A stretch of 46,811 nt of DNA from Actinomyces oricola (GTDB taxonomy: Bacteria; Actinomycetota; Actinomycetes; Actinomycetales; Actinomycetaceae), in assembly GCF_004104015.1 (NCBI RefSeq), contig NZ_RYFV01000026.1, positions 1 through 46,811 on the forward strand, in the 5' to 3' direction. Numbering within the stretch: position 1 is the first letter of the stretch; every line of letters begins with the position of its first letter. Of this stretch, positions 8,824 to 15,961 are shown piece after piece. The notes below the pieces were generated by a model. The model was not told the origin of the DNA, did no database searches, and worked only from the letters and a program-made list of their open reading frames with translations. The position numbers and the translations under genes were made by a program.

Positions 8824-10415
8824 TGTGCCTCCCGGTGCGTCGTGGTCTCATCCAGGTAGTCGGCCCACTCGCCGCCGCCATCGGAGGCGATCGCCTCATT
8901 GAGTGTGCGCAGCTGCGTCAGCAGGTCGCGGGCGATCTGCCGGCCGCCCTTCAGGCCGGGCGCGCTGGCCCCCAGCCGCCACGGCGCCCCAATGAGATCG
9001 GCAGGACCGTTGACGGTCACTTTCTTGACCTCGACCGCCCCCATGCCCCGCGTCCCCCGGCTGCCCAACGGCAGGGTGCCCGTCGCCAGCTCGGCGACTA
9101 CCAGGCCCAGCAGGCACAGGGCGGCGCGACGGCGATTGAGCGCATCTGCCGCTTTACCGGCGGCCGCAGCGCCGGCGTCCCCCGCGATCCGGTGCAGGTC
9201 CACCTTCAGCACCAGGGCGTTCCAGCTGGCGTCCACCGCCGTCTCGGAGTACAGGCCGCCGTCGATCACCCCGCCGGTCCACCGGTCGATCGCGTTGTGC
9301 ATGCGCCGGAAGGACCCCCGCTCCCTGCTGGCCGTGGTCTCCCGCACGCTCACGGCGCCGCGGCGCTCGGTGGACCCGAAGAGCTCGCGCACGAGCCACG
9401 GGTCCTGGGCGAGCTGGTCGTGGACGCCCGTGCACGACCAGTCCCGGACCTCCTCGGGAAGACGGCCCTCCACACCGAGGATGGTCCGCGCGATGCGGCT
9501 CGCCCGCGTGCGCAGGGCCCCGCGCACGCTCGAGCCGGGCAGCACCATGGCTCCCGGGTCCTCAGGGTCCGTGTCCCTCCGGGAGCGCTCCCTGAGGGGT
9601 TTGGTCGGGATGGTCTCATCATTCCCGCGCTCGTGGGCGTTGCGCGGTCTGGCCACGAGGATGCCGGTGGGGCTCGACCAGTCAATGGTCACGGTCACGA
9701 CCCGCGGCCCGGGCGGATCGACCACGTCGACCACGACGTCCCGGTCACTGTCCTCCAGGAAGGCGAGCAGCCCGGCGGGCCCGTCCAGGACGTCGCGTCT
9801 CACGTGCACGCCTGTAGCCGGTTCCTGGAGGCTCACGCGCCCCCACCCGGCGTTCTGGCGGCCGCCCAGGCTCACGCGACCTGCTCGCAGCAGTCCCACG
9901 AGCTGGCCCAGGAGCCGCTCGAAGGCGGCCCGGTCGGCCTCGTCGTCGACGGAGCCCACGGAGCCCACCTGGCCGGTCAGCCGCAGGTGCAGGTCCTCAC
10001 CCGACGGGATGATCTCGTGCTCGAACAGGGCCGTGTCGCCGGCCGTGCCCCAGTAGCGGTCCACGGCGATGCCCGTGCGGTCCGCCGTCCGCGCGTCGGT
10101 GAGGTCAATGGCGTGGACCGTCAGGGCGGCGGCCCGGTCCTGGTCCCCCCACAGGGCGCGTACCGCCTTGTGGTCCTCGTCCCTCCCGTAGGCCTCCGTC
10201 CAGGCGGCGCGCAGTGCGCCCTTGACGCTTCGTCCGCTCAGGACCGGTCTGCCTGAGGCATCGTGGGCAAGGTCGCGCCGCTCGGTCTGGCGCTCGGGGG
10301 CGTCCTCGGCGTCGTCCGACGGCCTGGAGCGGTCCACGGTGTACTCCGCACCGCCGGAGTGCAGGGGTGAGTCCGTGCACAGAACCAGGTTGAGCTCGTA
10401 GCGGGTGATGCTCAT
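8820..10415 (-). CDS. Double RAMP protein, Cas7-like backbone subunit (Csm3-type, tandem)
   Basis: 531 aa, with ATG 10415 overlapping the csx10 stop as ATGA. Two Cas7/Csm3-like halves are visible. Half one has LCTDSPLHSGG, then HDASGRPVLSGRSVKGALRA and GIAVDRYWGTAGDTALFEHE. Half two has SPTGILVARPR, GNDETIPTKPL, VLPGSSVRGALRTRA and MHNAIDRWTGGVIDGGLYSE. PGSS(L/V)+GALR and DR.TGG...GALF are the standard Csm3/Csm4 signatures. Each half ends in a G-rich loop (NAGWGRVSL and RGTRGMGAVEVKKV). In related III-D complexes the Cas7 subunits cut target RNA through an Asp on a thumb loop. The Asp residues near the start of each half, such as that in GNDETIP, are candidates. Tandem fusion fixes two backbone positions in one chain. 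Confidence 0.82.
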   Translation of the reverse strand: MSITRYELNLVLCTDSPLHSGGAEYTVDRSRPSDDAEDAPERQTERRDLAHDASGRPVLSGRSVKGALRAAWTEAYGRDEDHKAVRALWGDQDRAAALTVHAIDLTDARTADRTGIAVDRYWGTAGDTALFEHEIIPSGEDLHLRLTGQVGSVGSVDDEADRAAFERLLGQLVGLLRAGRVSLGGRQNAGWGRVSLQEPATGVHVRRDVLDGPAGLLAFLEDSDRDVVVDVVDPPGPRVVTVTIDWSSPTGILVARPRNAHERGNDETIPTKPLRERSRRDTDPEDPGAMVLPGSSVRGALRTRASRIARTILGVEGRLPEEVRDWSCTGVHDQLAQDPWLVRELFGSTERRGAVSVRETTASRERGSFRRMHNAIDRWTGGVIDGGLYSETAVDASWNALVLKVDLHRIAGDAGAAAAGKAADALNRRRAALCLLGLVVAELATGTLPLGSRGTRGMGAVEVKKVTVNGPADLIGAPWRLGASAPGLKGGRQIARDLLTQLRTLNEAIASDGGGEWADYLDETTTHREAQ

Positions 10416-12280
10416 TGTTCCTGCCCCTCACTGGTGAAGTCGGCCTGCCGGAGGCCCTGGGCTTCGAAAGTGCCCTTCTTCAGCTCCAGGAGGCGGTGCC
10501 CGACGACGATCCGCCCGTAGCCCTGCTCGCGCAGGTGCCCGATCCCCTCGCGCTGCGCCACGGCCAGGTAAGCCCGCAGCCGCCCCATCTGGGCGGGGTC
10601 CTGCGGGGCCACCCGCAGCGCGGTGCCGGCCTGGACGGCGATGCGGCTGGTGCGTGGCTGCTGGGCGGTCGCGGACCAGGTGTCCACGCGTCGGTGCCTG
10701 AGCCCGACGGCGTAGCGCAGATCCTCCGGCTCGGTGTCAGGATCGGGGACGAGCCGCAGCCTGGTGCCCGCACCCAGTGCTTCCAGCAGGGGCGCAACCC
10801 CGCCCGTGGCGCCCAGACCCGGTGAGCGCAGGAGGATGTCGGAGACGCACCAGATGGTCAGGGCCTCCTCCTGCTCCCCGCCCAAGTCGGGCTCCGGGAC
10901 GTCCTCCACCGGGTCGAGTACGCAGTCGACCCGCCCGTACGTGCCCGACAGGCGCCTGGAGCCCAGTCGCGCCGGGATGGAGAGGATCTCCTCCCACTTC
11001 TGGCCGACGGCGTCGCGCAGCTCGGCGGACATGGTGACCTGCGCCTGGAGAACCACTCCGGCGGGCAGGGCCCGCACCATGAAGAGCTGACCCGCCTCCG
11101 CCGCCCCCGTGGTGGCGAAGATGGCGGTGGATTGGCGGCCGACGAGCGCCGGGGATCCCAGGTGGACGGTGGTGCCGGTATCGAAGAGGTATCCGCTGCG
11201 CACCGGGACGTGGACCTGCGTGGGCTCCTCGGAGCGCAGGCGGTTCCACAGGGTGATCTCACCACCGTCCTGGCCCGCCTGCTTCTCCCGGGACAGGACC
11301 AGTGGCACGGGCAGGCCCCGCACCCCGTCCACCACGGGGGTGGCGTCCGACAGGCGCAGGTGGCCGCGCACGACGGCGTCGCGCACCAGGGGGTTGTCGG
11401 GGAGGGCGCGGCGCAGTCGGGAGTGCACCCAGGGCAGCAGGACCGTGCCGCGCAGGAAGTCCAGGGAGCGCACCTCGTTGGAGTAAGGGACCTCGTAGGA
11501 CACCAGGGGTGCGCGCAGGCTCATGGTCAGTCTGGCCGTGGCGGCCATGGTCGGTGCGGCCGTGGGGGCGCCGTCGGAGACGATGGCGGGGGCGGAGCGC
11601 GTGCGCTCGGGGACCTCGGGCGCGCGGACCGTGCCGTCCTCGCCCATGAGGGAGCGGACCTGCGTGGCGCACCAGGTCCGGTCCATGACGGTGTCGCCGT
11701 CGGTAACCACCGCGCGGCAGGCGCCGTCGCCGCTGGTGCGGTCCGAGCCGACGGCGCGCACCAGCTGGGCGGCCAGTGCCAGCAGGAGACGGGCGTCGCC
11801 GCGCTGGGCGGGGCTCCATGTGATGGGGCTGCGGTCCAGGCTCTCGGTGAGCAGGTCGATCCGGGCCTCACCGCTGCCCCGGCCGGCGCGCTCGAACAGT
11901 CGCAGGAAGTCCTCCTTGGCGGTGCCGGTCCTCTCGTCGATCGACACCCCGATGACGGTGTGGGTGGCGTCCTGCGTGGTGGCCTCCTCGGCCGCGGCGA
12001 TGGGGGCGTCGGAGAAGGTAATGAGGCGAGGGTGGTCGGCGGTGCCGAACAGGGCCCTGGCCAGGTTCTGCCAGGCCGTGCCCTCAGGGCCGTCCAGGGC
12101 GCGGGCGGCGTTGAGGGCCTGCTCGCGCATAATGCCCGTGAGAATCGTGGCGCGCAGGACGGGCCGGCCGCTGGAGTCCTTCTCGACAACATTGTCCACT
12201 CCCCCGGCAATGCCCGCACCGGTCGCGGCACCCCAGTCGGTGTCCAGGGTGAGGCTCAGGGTCAGGGGTGCGGGAGTCAC
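10412..12280 (-). CDS. csx10: Type III-D RAMP protein Csx10
   Basis: 622 aa from GTG 12280, which overlaps the cas10 stop as GTGA. GAGGAGAAGG lies just upstream and serves as a Shine-Dalgarno site. The N-terminal half shows LTLDTDWGAATG, GRPVLRATILTGIMREQALN and GVSIDERTGTAKEDFLRLFE, the Cas7-like IDR.TGTA motif. The C-terminal half ends with REGIGHLREQGYGRIVVGHR, the glycine-rich RAMP loop. Csx10 is the Cas5-group RAMP that caps the crRNA 5' handle and contacts Cas10, and its place directly after cas10 fits. The length is within the usual 450-650 aa. I see no sign of fusion to a small subunit. Confidence 0.8.
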   Translation of the reverse strand: MTPAPLTLSLTLDTDWGAATGAGIAGGVDNVVEKDSSGRPVLRATILTGIMREQALNAARALDGPEGTAWQNLARALFGTADHPRLITFSDAPIAAAEEATTQDATHTVIGVSIDERTGTAKEDFLRLFERAGRGSGEARIDLLTESLDRSPITWSPAQRGDARLLLALAAQLVRAVGSDRTSGDGACRAVVTDGDTVMDRTWCATQVRSLMGEDGTVRAPEVPERTRSAPAIVSDGAPTAAPTMAATARLTMSLRAPLVSYEVPYSNEVRSLDFLRGTVLLPWVHSRLRRALPDNPLVRDAVVRGHLRLSDATPVVDGVRGLPVPLVLSREKQAGQDGGEITLWNRLRSEEPTQVHVPVRSGYLFDTGTTVHLGSPALVGRQSTAIFATTGAAEAGQLFMVRALPAGVVLQAQVTMSAELRDAVGQKWEEILSIPARLGSRRLSGTYGRVDCVLDPVEDVPEPDLGGEQEEALTIWCVSDILLRSPGLGATGGVAPLLEALGAGTRLRLVPDPDTEPEDLRYAVGLRHRRVDTWSATAQQPRTSRIAVQAGTALRVAPQDPAQMGRLRAYLAVAQREGIGHLREQGYGRIVVGHRLLELKKGTFEAQGLRQADFTSEGQEQ

Positions 12281-14202
12281 GAGTCCTTCTCCTCAAGGTA
12301 GGACGCGGGCAGCAGCTCGGAGAGCTCGATGAGGTCGAAGAGGTACTGGGGGTCACCGATCTCGTCGAGCAGCCTGTCCCCCAGGACGCGGCCGGCGTCG
12401 GCCCACTCGACCCGAATGGTCTCCTCCAGGTCCTCGCGCTCCTTGGTGCCCGGCCCTGCTGCGGCGCGCCTGGACAGCAGGGAGCGGATGCGGGCGGCAC
12501 GGGTCTTGGGGAAGGCGGGGACGTCGTCGGCCATCATGCCGCGGAAGGCGACGGTGCGTCCGAGCATCTTCCCCCACACGGACCCTTGCAGTGAGCCCGT
12601 CTCCTGCGCACCGACGCCGGTGAGGCGGTAGGGGCGGGCGGTGAAGCTCGCGTAGCCGGCCAGGAGCTCGGCGGCGTCGGTGATCGTGGAGTCGAACAGG
12701 GCGTGGAAGGTGAGTGTGGAGCACTCCTTGCCCTGCGTCTTGCCGATCCCCTTGGCAGCCGAGACGAGCCGCTCAGACAGGGTGTAGGCCAGGTGGAAGG
12801 GGAAGGGGCGCGGGACGATCGCCGCACCGGCCGCCGCGGTCATGGGGCCCGGCTGCTCAGTGGTGGAGCGGGGGCCCAGGTAGCCCAGGAGGGGGTCCTC
12901 CCGGGTGCGCTGCTCGTAGGCCTTCAGGTAGGTCTCCATGAAGGGCAGGGCGTAGCGGCCCTCCGTCAGGACCGTCAGGTCGTCACCGCCCAGGAGGATG
13001 GGGACCACGGGGATAATGTCTGCGATTGGCCGCCCCGAGTTGTCGGCCCGCCACCACCGGGCGACTTTGGCCCAGGCGTGGAAGAAGGACTTCTTGACGG
13101 CCTCATCGAAGCGGGTGTTGATCTGTATGAGGAAGCGGCGCAGAGCCTCGGGGTGGTCAGGAGGGCAGCCGACCTGCTCTGTGAAGACCTGCGCAGGGAT
13201 GCAGTCCTTGGAGCTCTGAAGGTCGCGCATAATGGCGCCGACCCCGTTGCCGTCAATGTGGACGACGGCGATGCGGGCCAGGTCAATGGGAACCCGCCCG
13301 GCGCCGGCGGGCTCGGCGTCCGGTTCCGGGGAGGCCTCGGCGGGTTCAGGATTCGGGGTCTCCTTGGCCGCGGCGGCCTCCGGGTCCGAGTCCGGCTCCG
13401 GGGCGGAGTCGAAGGCGTCCTCGAGGGCCTTGAGGCTATCCATCAGGAGGACGGGGGCGTCCTCCACCAGGTCCTGCAGGGCCTGGTCCTTCCGTGCCTC
13501 GCTCACGAGCCGGTCGCGCGCCAGGGCCGCACAGGCGCGCTTGACCTGGCTGGGCAGGGAATAGGTTTTCCCAGCCGGCGGCCTGGTACGCAGAAGGGTG
13601 GTGGGCGGCGCGGCGGGCAGGACGGAGTCGTCAGCGCGCTGGAGGTACGGGCGCTGGGAGAAGCGGGCCTCCGCCGGAGGCCGACTGAGGTTGTAGCGGC
13701 CGGCCAGGGAGTGGATCCTCCTCAGGTCGTCCTGGGTGACGGCGCGCCCGTGCTGGGAGCGCTGACCACCGGGGAGCTCCATAAAGACCCCAGTGACGTC
13801 CATGCCCGGGGCCAGGGCCGCGACCCGGCGGGTCACCGCGGAGATGAGCGTCCTGGCGTCCTCCTGCGTGTCAACCAGGAGAATGACCTTGCCGGACGAC
13901 TCGGAGACCGGGGTGGTGCCGATGCCGTGGGCCTCGGCAAGCTCTGCGGTCCACGGGGCGAGCATGGTCAGCAGGTAGGAGCCGCCAATGTTCTCCTTCT
14001 GGCGCGGCGAGGAGAAGACGTAGCGCTGGTTTCCACTGGTCTCGAGCATGGTAAGGAACACAGCGACCTCGCAGGAACCTCGCAGGGAATCGGGGGATGC
14101 CACGAACTCTACCACCGGGTGCCCGTCGCGGACCATATACCATTTCTTGACCATTGCGTCGCCGGGCTCGATGTTGTAAAGGGGATTCAGCGGGAGCGAC
14201 AT
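12277..14202 (-). CDS. cas10: Cas10, HD-less with intact cyclase motif (type III-D)
   Basis: 641 aa from ATG 14202. Starts at 14154 (Met-Val-Lys-Lys) and 14475 are also open, but the last overlaps vapC and translates a repeat, so it is unlikely. No HD nuclease dyad occurs at the N-terminus. Instead the protein begins near the segment ETSGNQRYVFSS (about 54-65), typical of the first Cas10/Cmr2 palm-adjacent domain. A low-complexity Pro/Glu/Ala linker (about 260-300) precedes palm 1 (HIDGNGVGAI, His315) and palm 2 with the GGDD cyclase motif at 405-408 in ILLGGDDLTVL. The C-terminal domain is helical. GGDD implies cyclic-oligonucleotide synthesis on target RNA binding, while DNA cleavage by an HD domain is not expected. 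It is the first gene of the eight-gene operon and overlaps csx10. Confidence 0.88.
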   Translation of the reverse strand: MSLPLNPLYNIEPGDAMVKKWYMVRDGHPVVEFVASPDSLRGSCEVAVFLTMLETSGNQRYVFSSPRQKENIGGSYLLTMLAPWTAELAEAHGIGTTPVSESSGKVILLVDTQEDARTLISAVTRRVAALAPGMDVTGVFMELPGGQRSQHGRAVTQDDLRRIHSLAGRYNLSRPPAEARFSQRPYLQRADDSVLPAAPPTTLLRTRPPAGKTYSLPSQVKRACAALARDRLVSEARKDQALQDLVEDAPVLLMDSLKALEDAFDSAPEPDSDPEAAAAKETPNPEPAEASPEPDAEPAGAGRVPIDLARIAVVHIDGNGVGAIMRDLQSSKDCIPAQVFTEQVGCPPDHPEALRRFLIQINTRFDEAVKKSFFHAWAKVARWWRADNSGRPIADIIPVVPILLGGDDLTVLTEGRYALPFMETYLKAYEQRTREDPLLGYLGPRSTTEQPGPMTAAAGAAIVPRPFPFHLAYTLSERLVSAAKGIGKTQGKECSTLTFHALFDSTITDAAELLAGYASFTARPYRLTGVGAQETGSLQGSVWGKMLGRTVAFRGMMADDVPAFPKTRAARIRSLLSRRAAAGPGTKEREDLEETIRVEWADAGRVLGDRLLDEIGDPQYLFDLIELSELLPASYLEEKDS

Positions 14203-14236
14203 CGCGCCCCGCCGCGGGCAACTGGCTGCCTCCGGT

Positions 14237-14310
14237 GCTGGCGCCTCGATGCGCCGCATCGCCACTTCCGTCCCGGGGCGCCTCGGTGCACCGCATCGCC
14301 ACTTCCATCC
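14237..14310 (-). repeat. Two head-to-tail 37-bp repeats in the cas10 leader
   Basis: Units 14237-14273 and 14274-14310 match at 31 of 37 positions and share the core CGCATCGCCACTTCC. They lie in the 238-base gap between the vapC stop and cas10 ATG 14202. No spacer separates them, so this is not a working CRISPR array, although the length is that of a CRISPR repeat. Each unit contains short palindromes (GGCGCC in both, and GGTGCACC in the second). They could be regulator sites or a spacerless array remnant. The rest of the gap shows no clear promoter boxes. Confidence 0.7.
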
Positions 14311-14440
14311 CGGGCGGACCAAGGCGTCAGACCTCCTCGCACCCGCGATCCACGGAGCCCATGAGGCGCGCCAAAGCCCCATTTCACGCCTGCCACCCAT
14401 GGCGCAGCCTGGCGTCCACCGAGCCCGACGGTCCGGCCCT

Positions 14441-14848
14441 TCAGGACTCCCCGGCGCCCGGCGCCACGACGTCAACCCCTAACGCCAGCGCAGCCTCGGT
14501 CAGTCGATGGTCGTAGGTCAGGACGGCATCGGCCTGAAGACGCAGCGCCGCTTCCAGGTGGATCGCGTCCAGGGTGCGCAGGTACAGCATCGGCAGGAGC
14601 GCGGCACCGCGGAGTGCCGCACGGTTGAGCGCTGCGAGCGAGACCCCGTCGAGAAGTCGAGTCACGTCCGCCTGGTCGAGCCCTTCCCTCACCGTGATGC
14701 GGCGCATCTCCGTCTCCAGGAGGTCGCTGGACACCAGGTCTGCTGGCGCACCATCCAGCCAGGCCAGCAGCGTCTCGGTCTCGGGCTGCTCGATCAGGAG
14801 CGCGGCCAGCGCGGACGTATCAACGTAGACGCGCGGTCCGTCAGTCAC
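14441..14848 (-). CDS. vapC: VapC-type PIN-domain toxin
   Basis: 135 aa from GTG 14848, which overlaps the antitoxin stop as GTGA. PIN-domain acidic residues are seen in order: YVDTSALAAL near residue 8, SSDLLETEMRR near 40, LRTLDAIHLEAAL near 92 and LTYDHRLTEAA near 110. This gives the Asp-Glu-Asp-Asp metal site of VapC RNases, and the length is typical. It should be a Mg2+-dependent RNase neutralised by the upstream gene product. It lies next to, and in the same direction as, the cas10 operon, 238 bases away. I treat the two as neighbours, not as one system. Confidence 0.88.
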   Translation of the reverse strand: MTDGPRVYVDTSALAALLIEQPETETLLAWLDGAPADLVSSDLLETEMRRITVREGLDQADVTRLLDGVSLAALNRAALRGAALLPMLYLRTLDAIHLEAALRLQADAVLTYDHRLTEAALALGVDVVAPGAGES

Positions 14849-15096
14849 TGGCGTTCCCCACGCAGGTCATCAAGGACCTCAGAGACGCTGGAACCGGCGC
14901 CACGGCGGGAGACCCTCAGGGTGCTCCACCCGCCCACGCGCCTGGCTGGCCTGACGATGCGCAGTCCGGGAGGATCATGGTCAAGGGGCACGAGCCGCCC
15001 GACAGGGACTCCCGCGTTGGTAACGACAAAAGTCTCACCTGCCTCGACCGCGCGCAGGACCCGCCCTGACTCATTGCGCAGCTCCCTGTGGGACAC
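14845..15096 (-). CDS. vapB: VapB-type antitoxin, Phd/YefM fold
   Basis: 83 aa from GTG 15096. The site AGGAG lies 6 bases upstream, and the resulting start SHRELRNESGRVLRAVEAGE is the canonical Phd/YefM beginning. A longer frame starts at GTG 15159, just after the likely -10 box, and could be a leaderless alternative. The N-terminal Phd fold (about 1-50, with TFVVTNAGVPVGRLVP) binds DNA as a dimer. The C-terminal SSVSEVLDDLRGE tail should wrap the toxin. It is translationally coupled to vapC by the GTGA overlap and probably autoregulated through the palindrome at 15169-15182. Confidence 0.85.
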   Translation of the reverse strand: MSHRELRNESGRVLRAVEAGETFVVTNAGVPVGRLVPLDHDPPGLRIVRPARRVGGWSTLRVSRRGAGSSVSEVLDDLRGERQ

Positions 15097-15164
15097 GCGA
15101 CGCTCCTCGGCCAGGACGTCGCCTGCCCGGGCCTGCCTCACCTCTCCCGCCGCACTCACACCTC

Positions 15165-15182
15165 GATCGTAGCGCGCACTAC
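15165..15182 (-). promoter_or_regulatory. Putative vapBC promoter and operator
   Basis: On the minus strand a TACGAT -10-like box (15170-15165) abuts a near-perfect 14-base palindrome at 15169-15182 (GTAGCGCGCACTAC on the plus strand). A dimeric Phd-type antitoxin bound here would cover the -10 element. No convincing -35 box is seen. Confidence 0.45.
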
Positions 15183-15229
15183 AGGCTCCGTGGCTCGCGC
15201 GAGAACGGCCCTCGTCCGCGCGGGCCGCG

Positions 15230-15330
15230 TTCTCTCTTAACCGTTGCGTCGCCGGGCTCGATCAGGCCCCGGCCGAGCGCCATCTCGGCCTCCACCGGTT
15301 GCCACACGGCGTCGGGGCCCTCCGGAGCGC
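15230..15330 (-). pseudogene. Chimeric relic of purL fragments joined to a cas10 N-terminal-like fragment
   Basis: On the minus strand one open frame reads APEGPDAVWQPVEA, then [16 protein letters not shown], then TVKRERG. The first part matches Pur[15 protein letters not shown] (19979-20018), the second PurL EAEMALGR (27 identical bases, 15268-15294 against 19656-19682), and the third Cas10 IEPGDAMVKK (21 of 22 bases, 15241-15262 against 14151-14172). The two purL pieces are about 300 bases apart in purL and meet here at a shared GGCCTCCA word, as a microhomology deletion would leave. No start is evident and it is too short to be a gene. Confidence 0.6.
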
Positions 15331-15364
15331 AGACGTTGATCGCACAGAGGGATCGATGTAAACT

Positions 15365-15390
15365 GAACGCGTTCTAAAATGAACATGTTC
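15365..15390 (+). promoter_or_regulatory. Twin palindromic operators flanking the tetR -10 box
   Basis: Two perfect 10-base palindromes, GAACGCGTTC (15365-15374) and GAACATGTTC (15381-15390), have centres 16 bases apart. The hexamer TAAAAT between them (15375-15380) fits a -10 box for the tetR-glycosyltransferase operon. Both half-site sets share GAAC..GTTC, consistent with binding by two TetR dimers and autorepression. The -35 region is not obvious. Confidence 0.6.
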
Positions 15391-15400
15391 AGGAGTGGTT

Positions 15401-15961
15401 GTGGGACGTCGTCATCGCACGGAGGCCGAGGTGCTGCGCCAGGCACGGCGCCTGTTCATCTCCAAGGGGTACGCCGGCGCCTCGGTGCGACACATCGCCG
15501 ATGCGGCAGGCGTGTCCGTGGGGACGGTAGCCTCAATGGGGGGCAAGGACGCACTCTTCCTGAGGTGCATGGAAGAGCTCGCCACCGCCTCGGCCCTGAC
15601 CGCGCTCGAGGCCCAGAGCGACCCCGACAGGGCGCTGCGCGACTTCGTGCGCGCCACGCCGGGTCTCACCGAGGCGGGGACGCAGCTCTCACGCGACTAC
15701 CTGCGTGCACTCCTCCAGGTCGGGCCCAAGACCGGCGGGGCCGCGCACCGTGGGACGGTCGTGGCACGACTCACCCTGTGCTGGTCCCAGGTCCTGGGCC
15801 TGGAGCCGGACGCCCCGGAGGCGGCGGCACGTGCGCACGCCTTCTACGCCTGTCTCATCGGCTGCGTCTTCGCCGTCGTCACGGGCCAGCTCGATCGGGC
15901 CGACGCCATCAAGGTGGTAGAAGGGCTCCTGCCGGCCCCGGCACCACAGGGCAGCCGATGA
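15401..15961 (+). CDS. TetR-family transcriptional repressor
   Basis: 186 aa from GTG 15401, with AGGAG five bases upstream. The other in-frame GTG at 15395 overlaps that site. The N-terminal helix-turn-helix is typical: RQARRLFISKGYAGASVRHI, then ADAAGVSVGTVASMGGKDAL, where MGGK replaces the usual YxHFxSK turn. The ligand-binding C-terminus is diverged, as usual in this family. It overlaps the glycosyltransferase gene by ATGA, so it probably controls that gene and the methyltransferase. Twin palindromes upstream are the likely operator. The inducer cannot be told from sequence. Confidence 0.9.
   Translation: MGRRHRTEAEVLRQARRLFISKGYAGASVRHIADAAGVSVGTVASMGGKDALFLRCMEELATASALTALEAQSDPDRALRDFVRATPGLTEAGTQLSRDYLRALLQVGPKTGGAAHRGTVVARLTLCWSQVLGLEPDAPEAAARAHAFYACLIGCVFAVVTGQLDRADAIKVVEGLLPAPAPQGSR

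Noticed and set aside
8823-10256. 477-aa plus-strand frame opposite the double Cas7
   Set aside because: Mirror frame with Arg/Pro/Gly/His-biased composition and no motif, while the opposite strand encodes clear RAMP signatures.
1009-14202. Type III-A or III-B assignment
   Set aside because: No separate Csm2/Csm5 or Cmr1/Cmr3/Cmr5/Cmr6 pattern; csx10 and TIGR03986-type genes indicate III-D.
14237-14310. CRISPR array
   Set aside because: Two copies with no spacer between them cannot be a functional array; kept only as a direct repeat.
12703-14364. 553-aa open frame on the plus strand opposite cas10
   Set aside because: Antisense shadow of cas10; the minus-strand product carries GGDD and other Cas10 motifs.
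14203-14475. 91-residue N-terminal extension of Cas10
   Set aside because: It overlaps vapC, translates the 37-bp repeats into Trp/Arg/Gly-rich sequence, and lacks a ribosome site.
15379-15957. Extended N-terminus of the glycosyltransferase
   Set aside because: It runs out of frame through tetR; ATG 15958 overlaps the tetR stop and begins the conserved GT motif.
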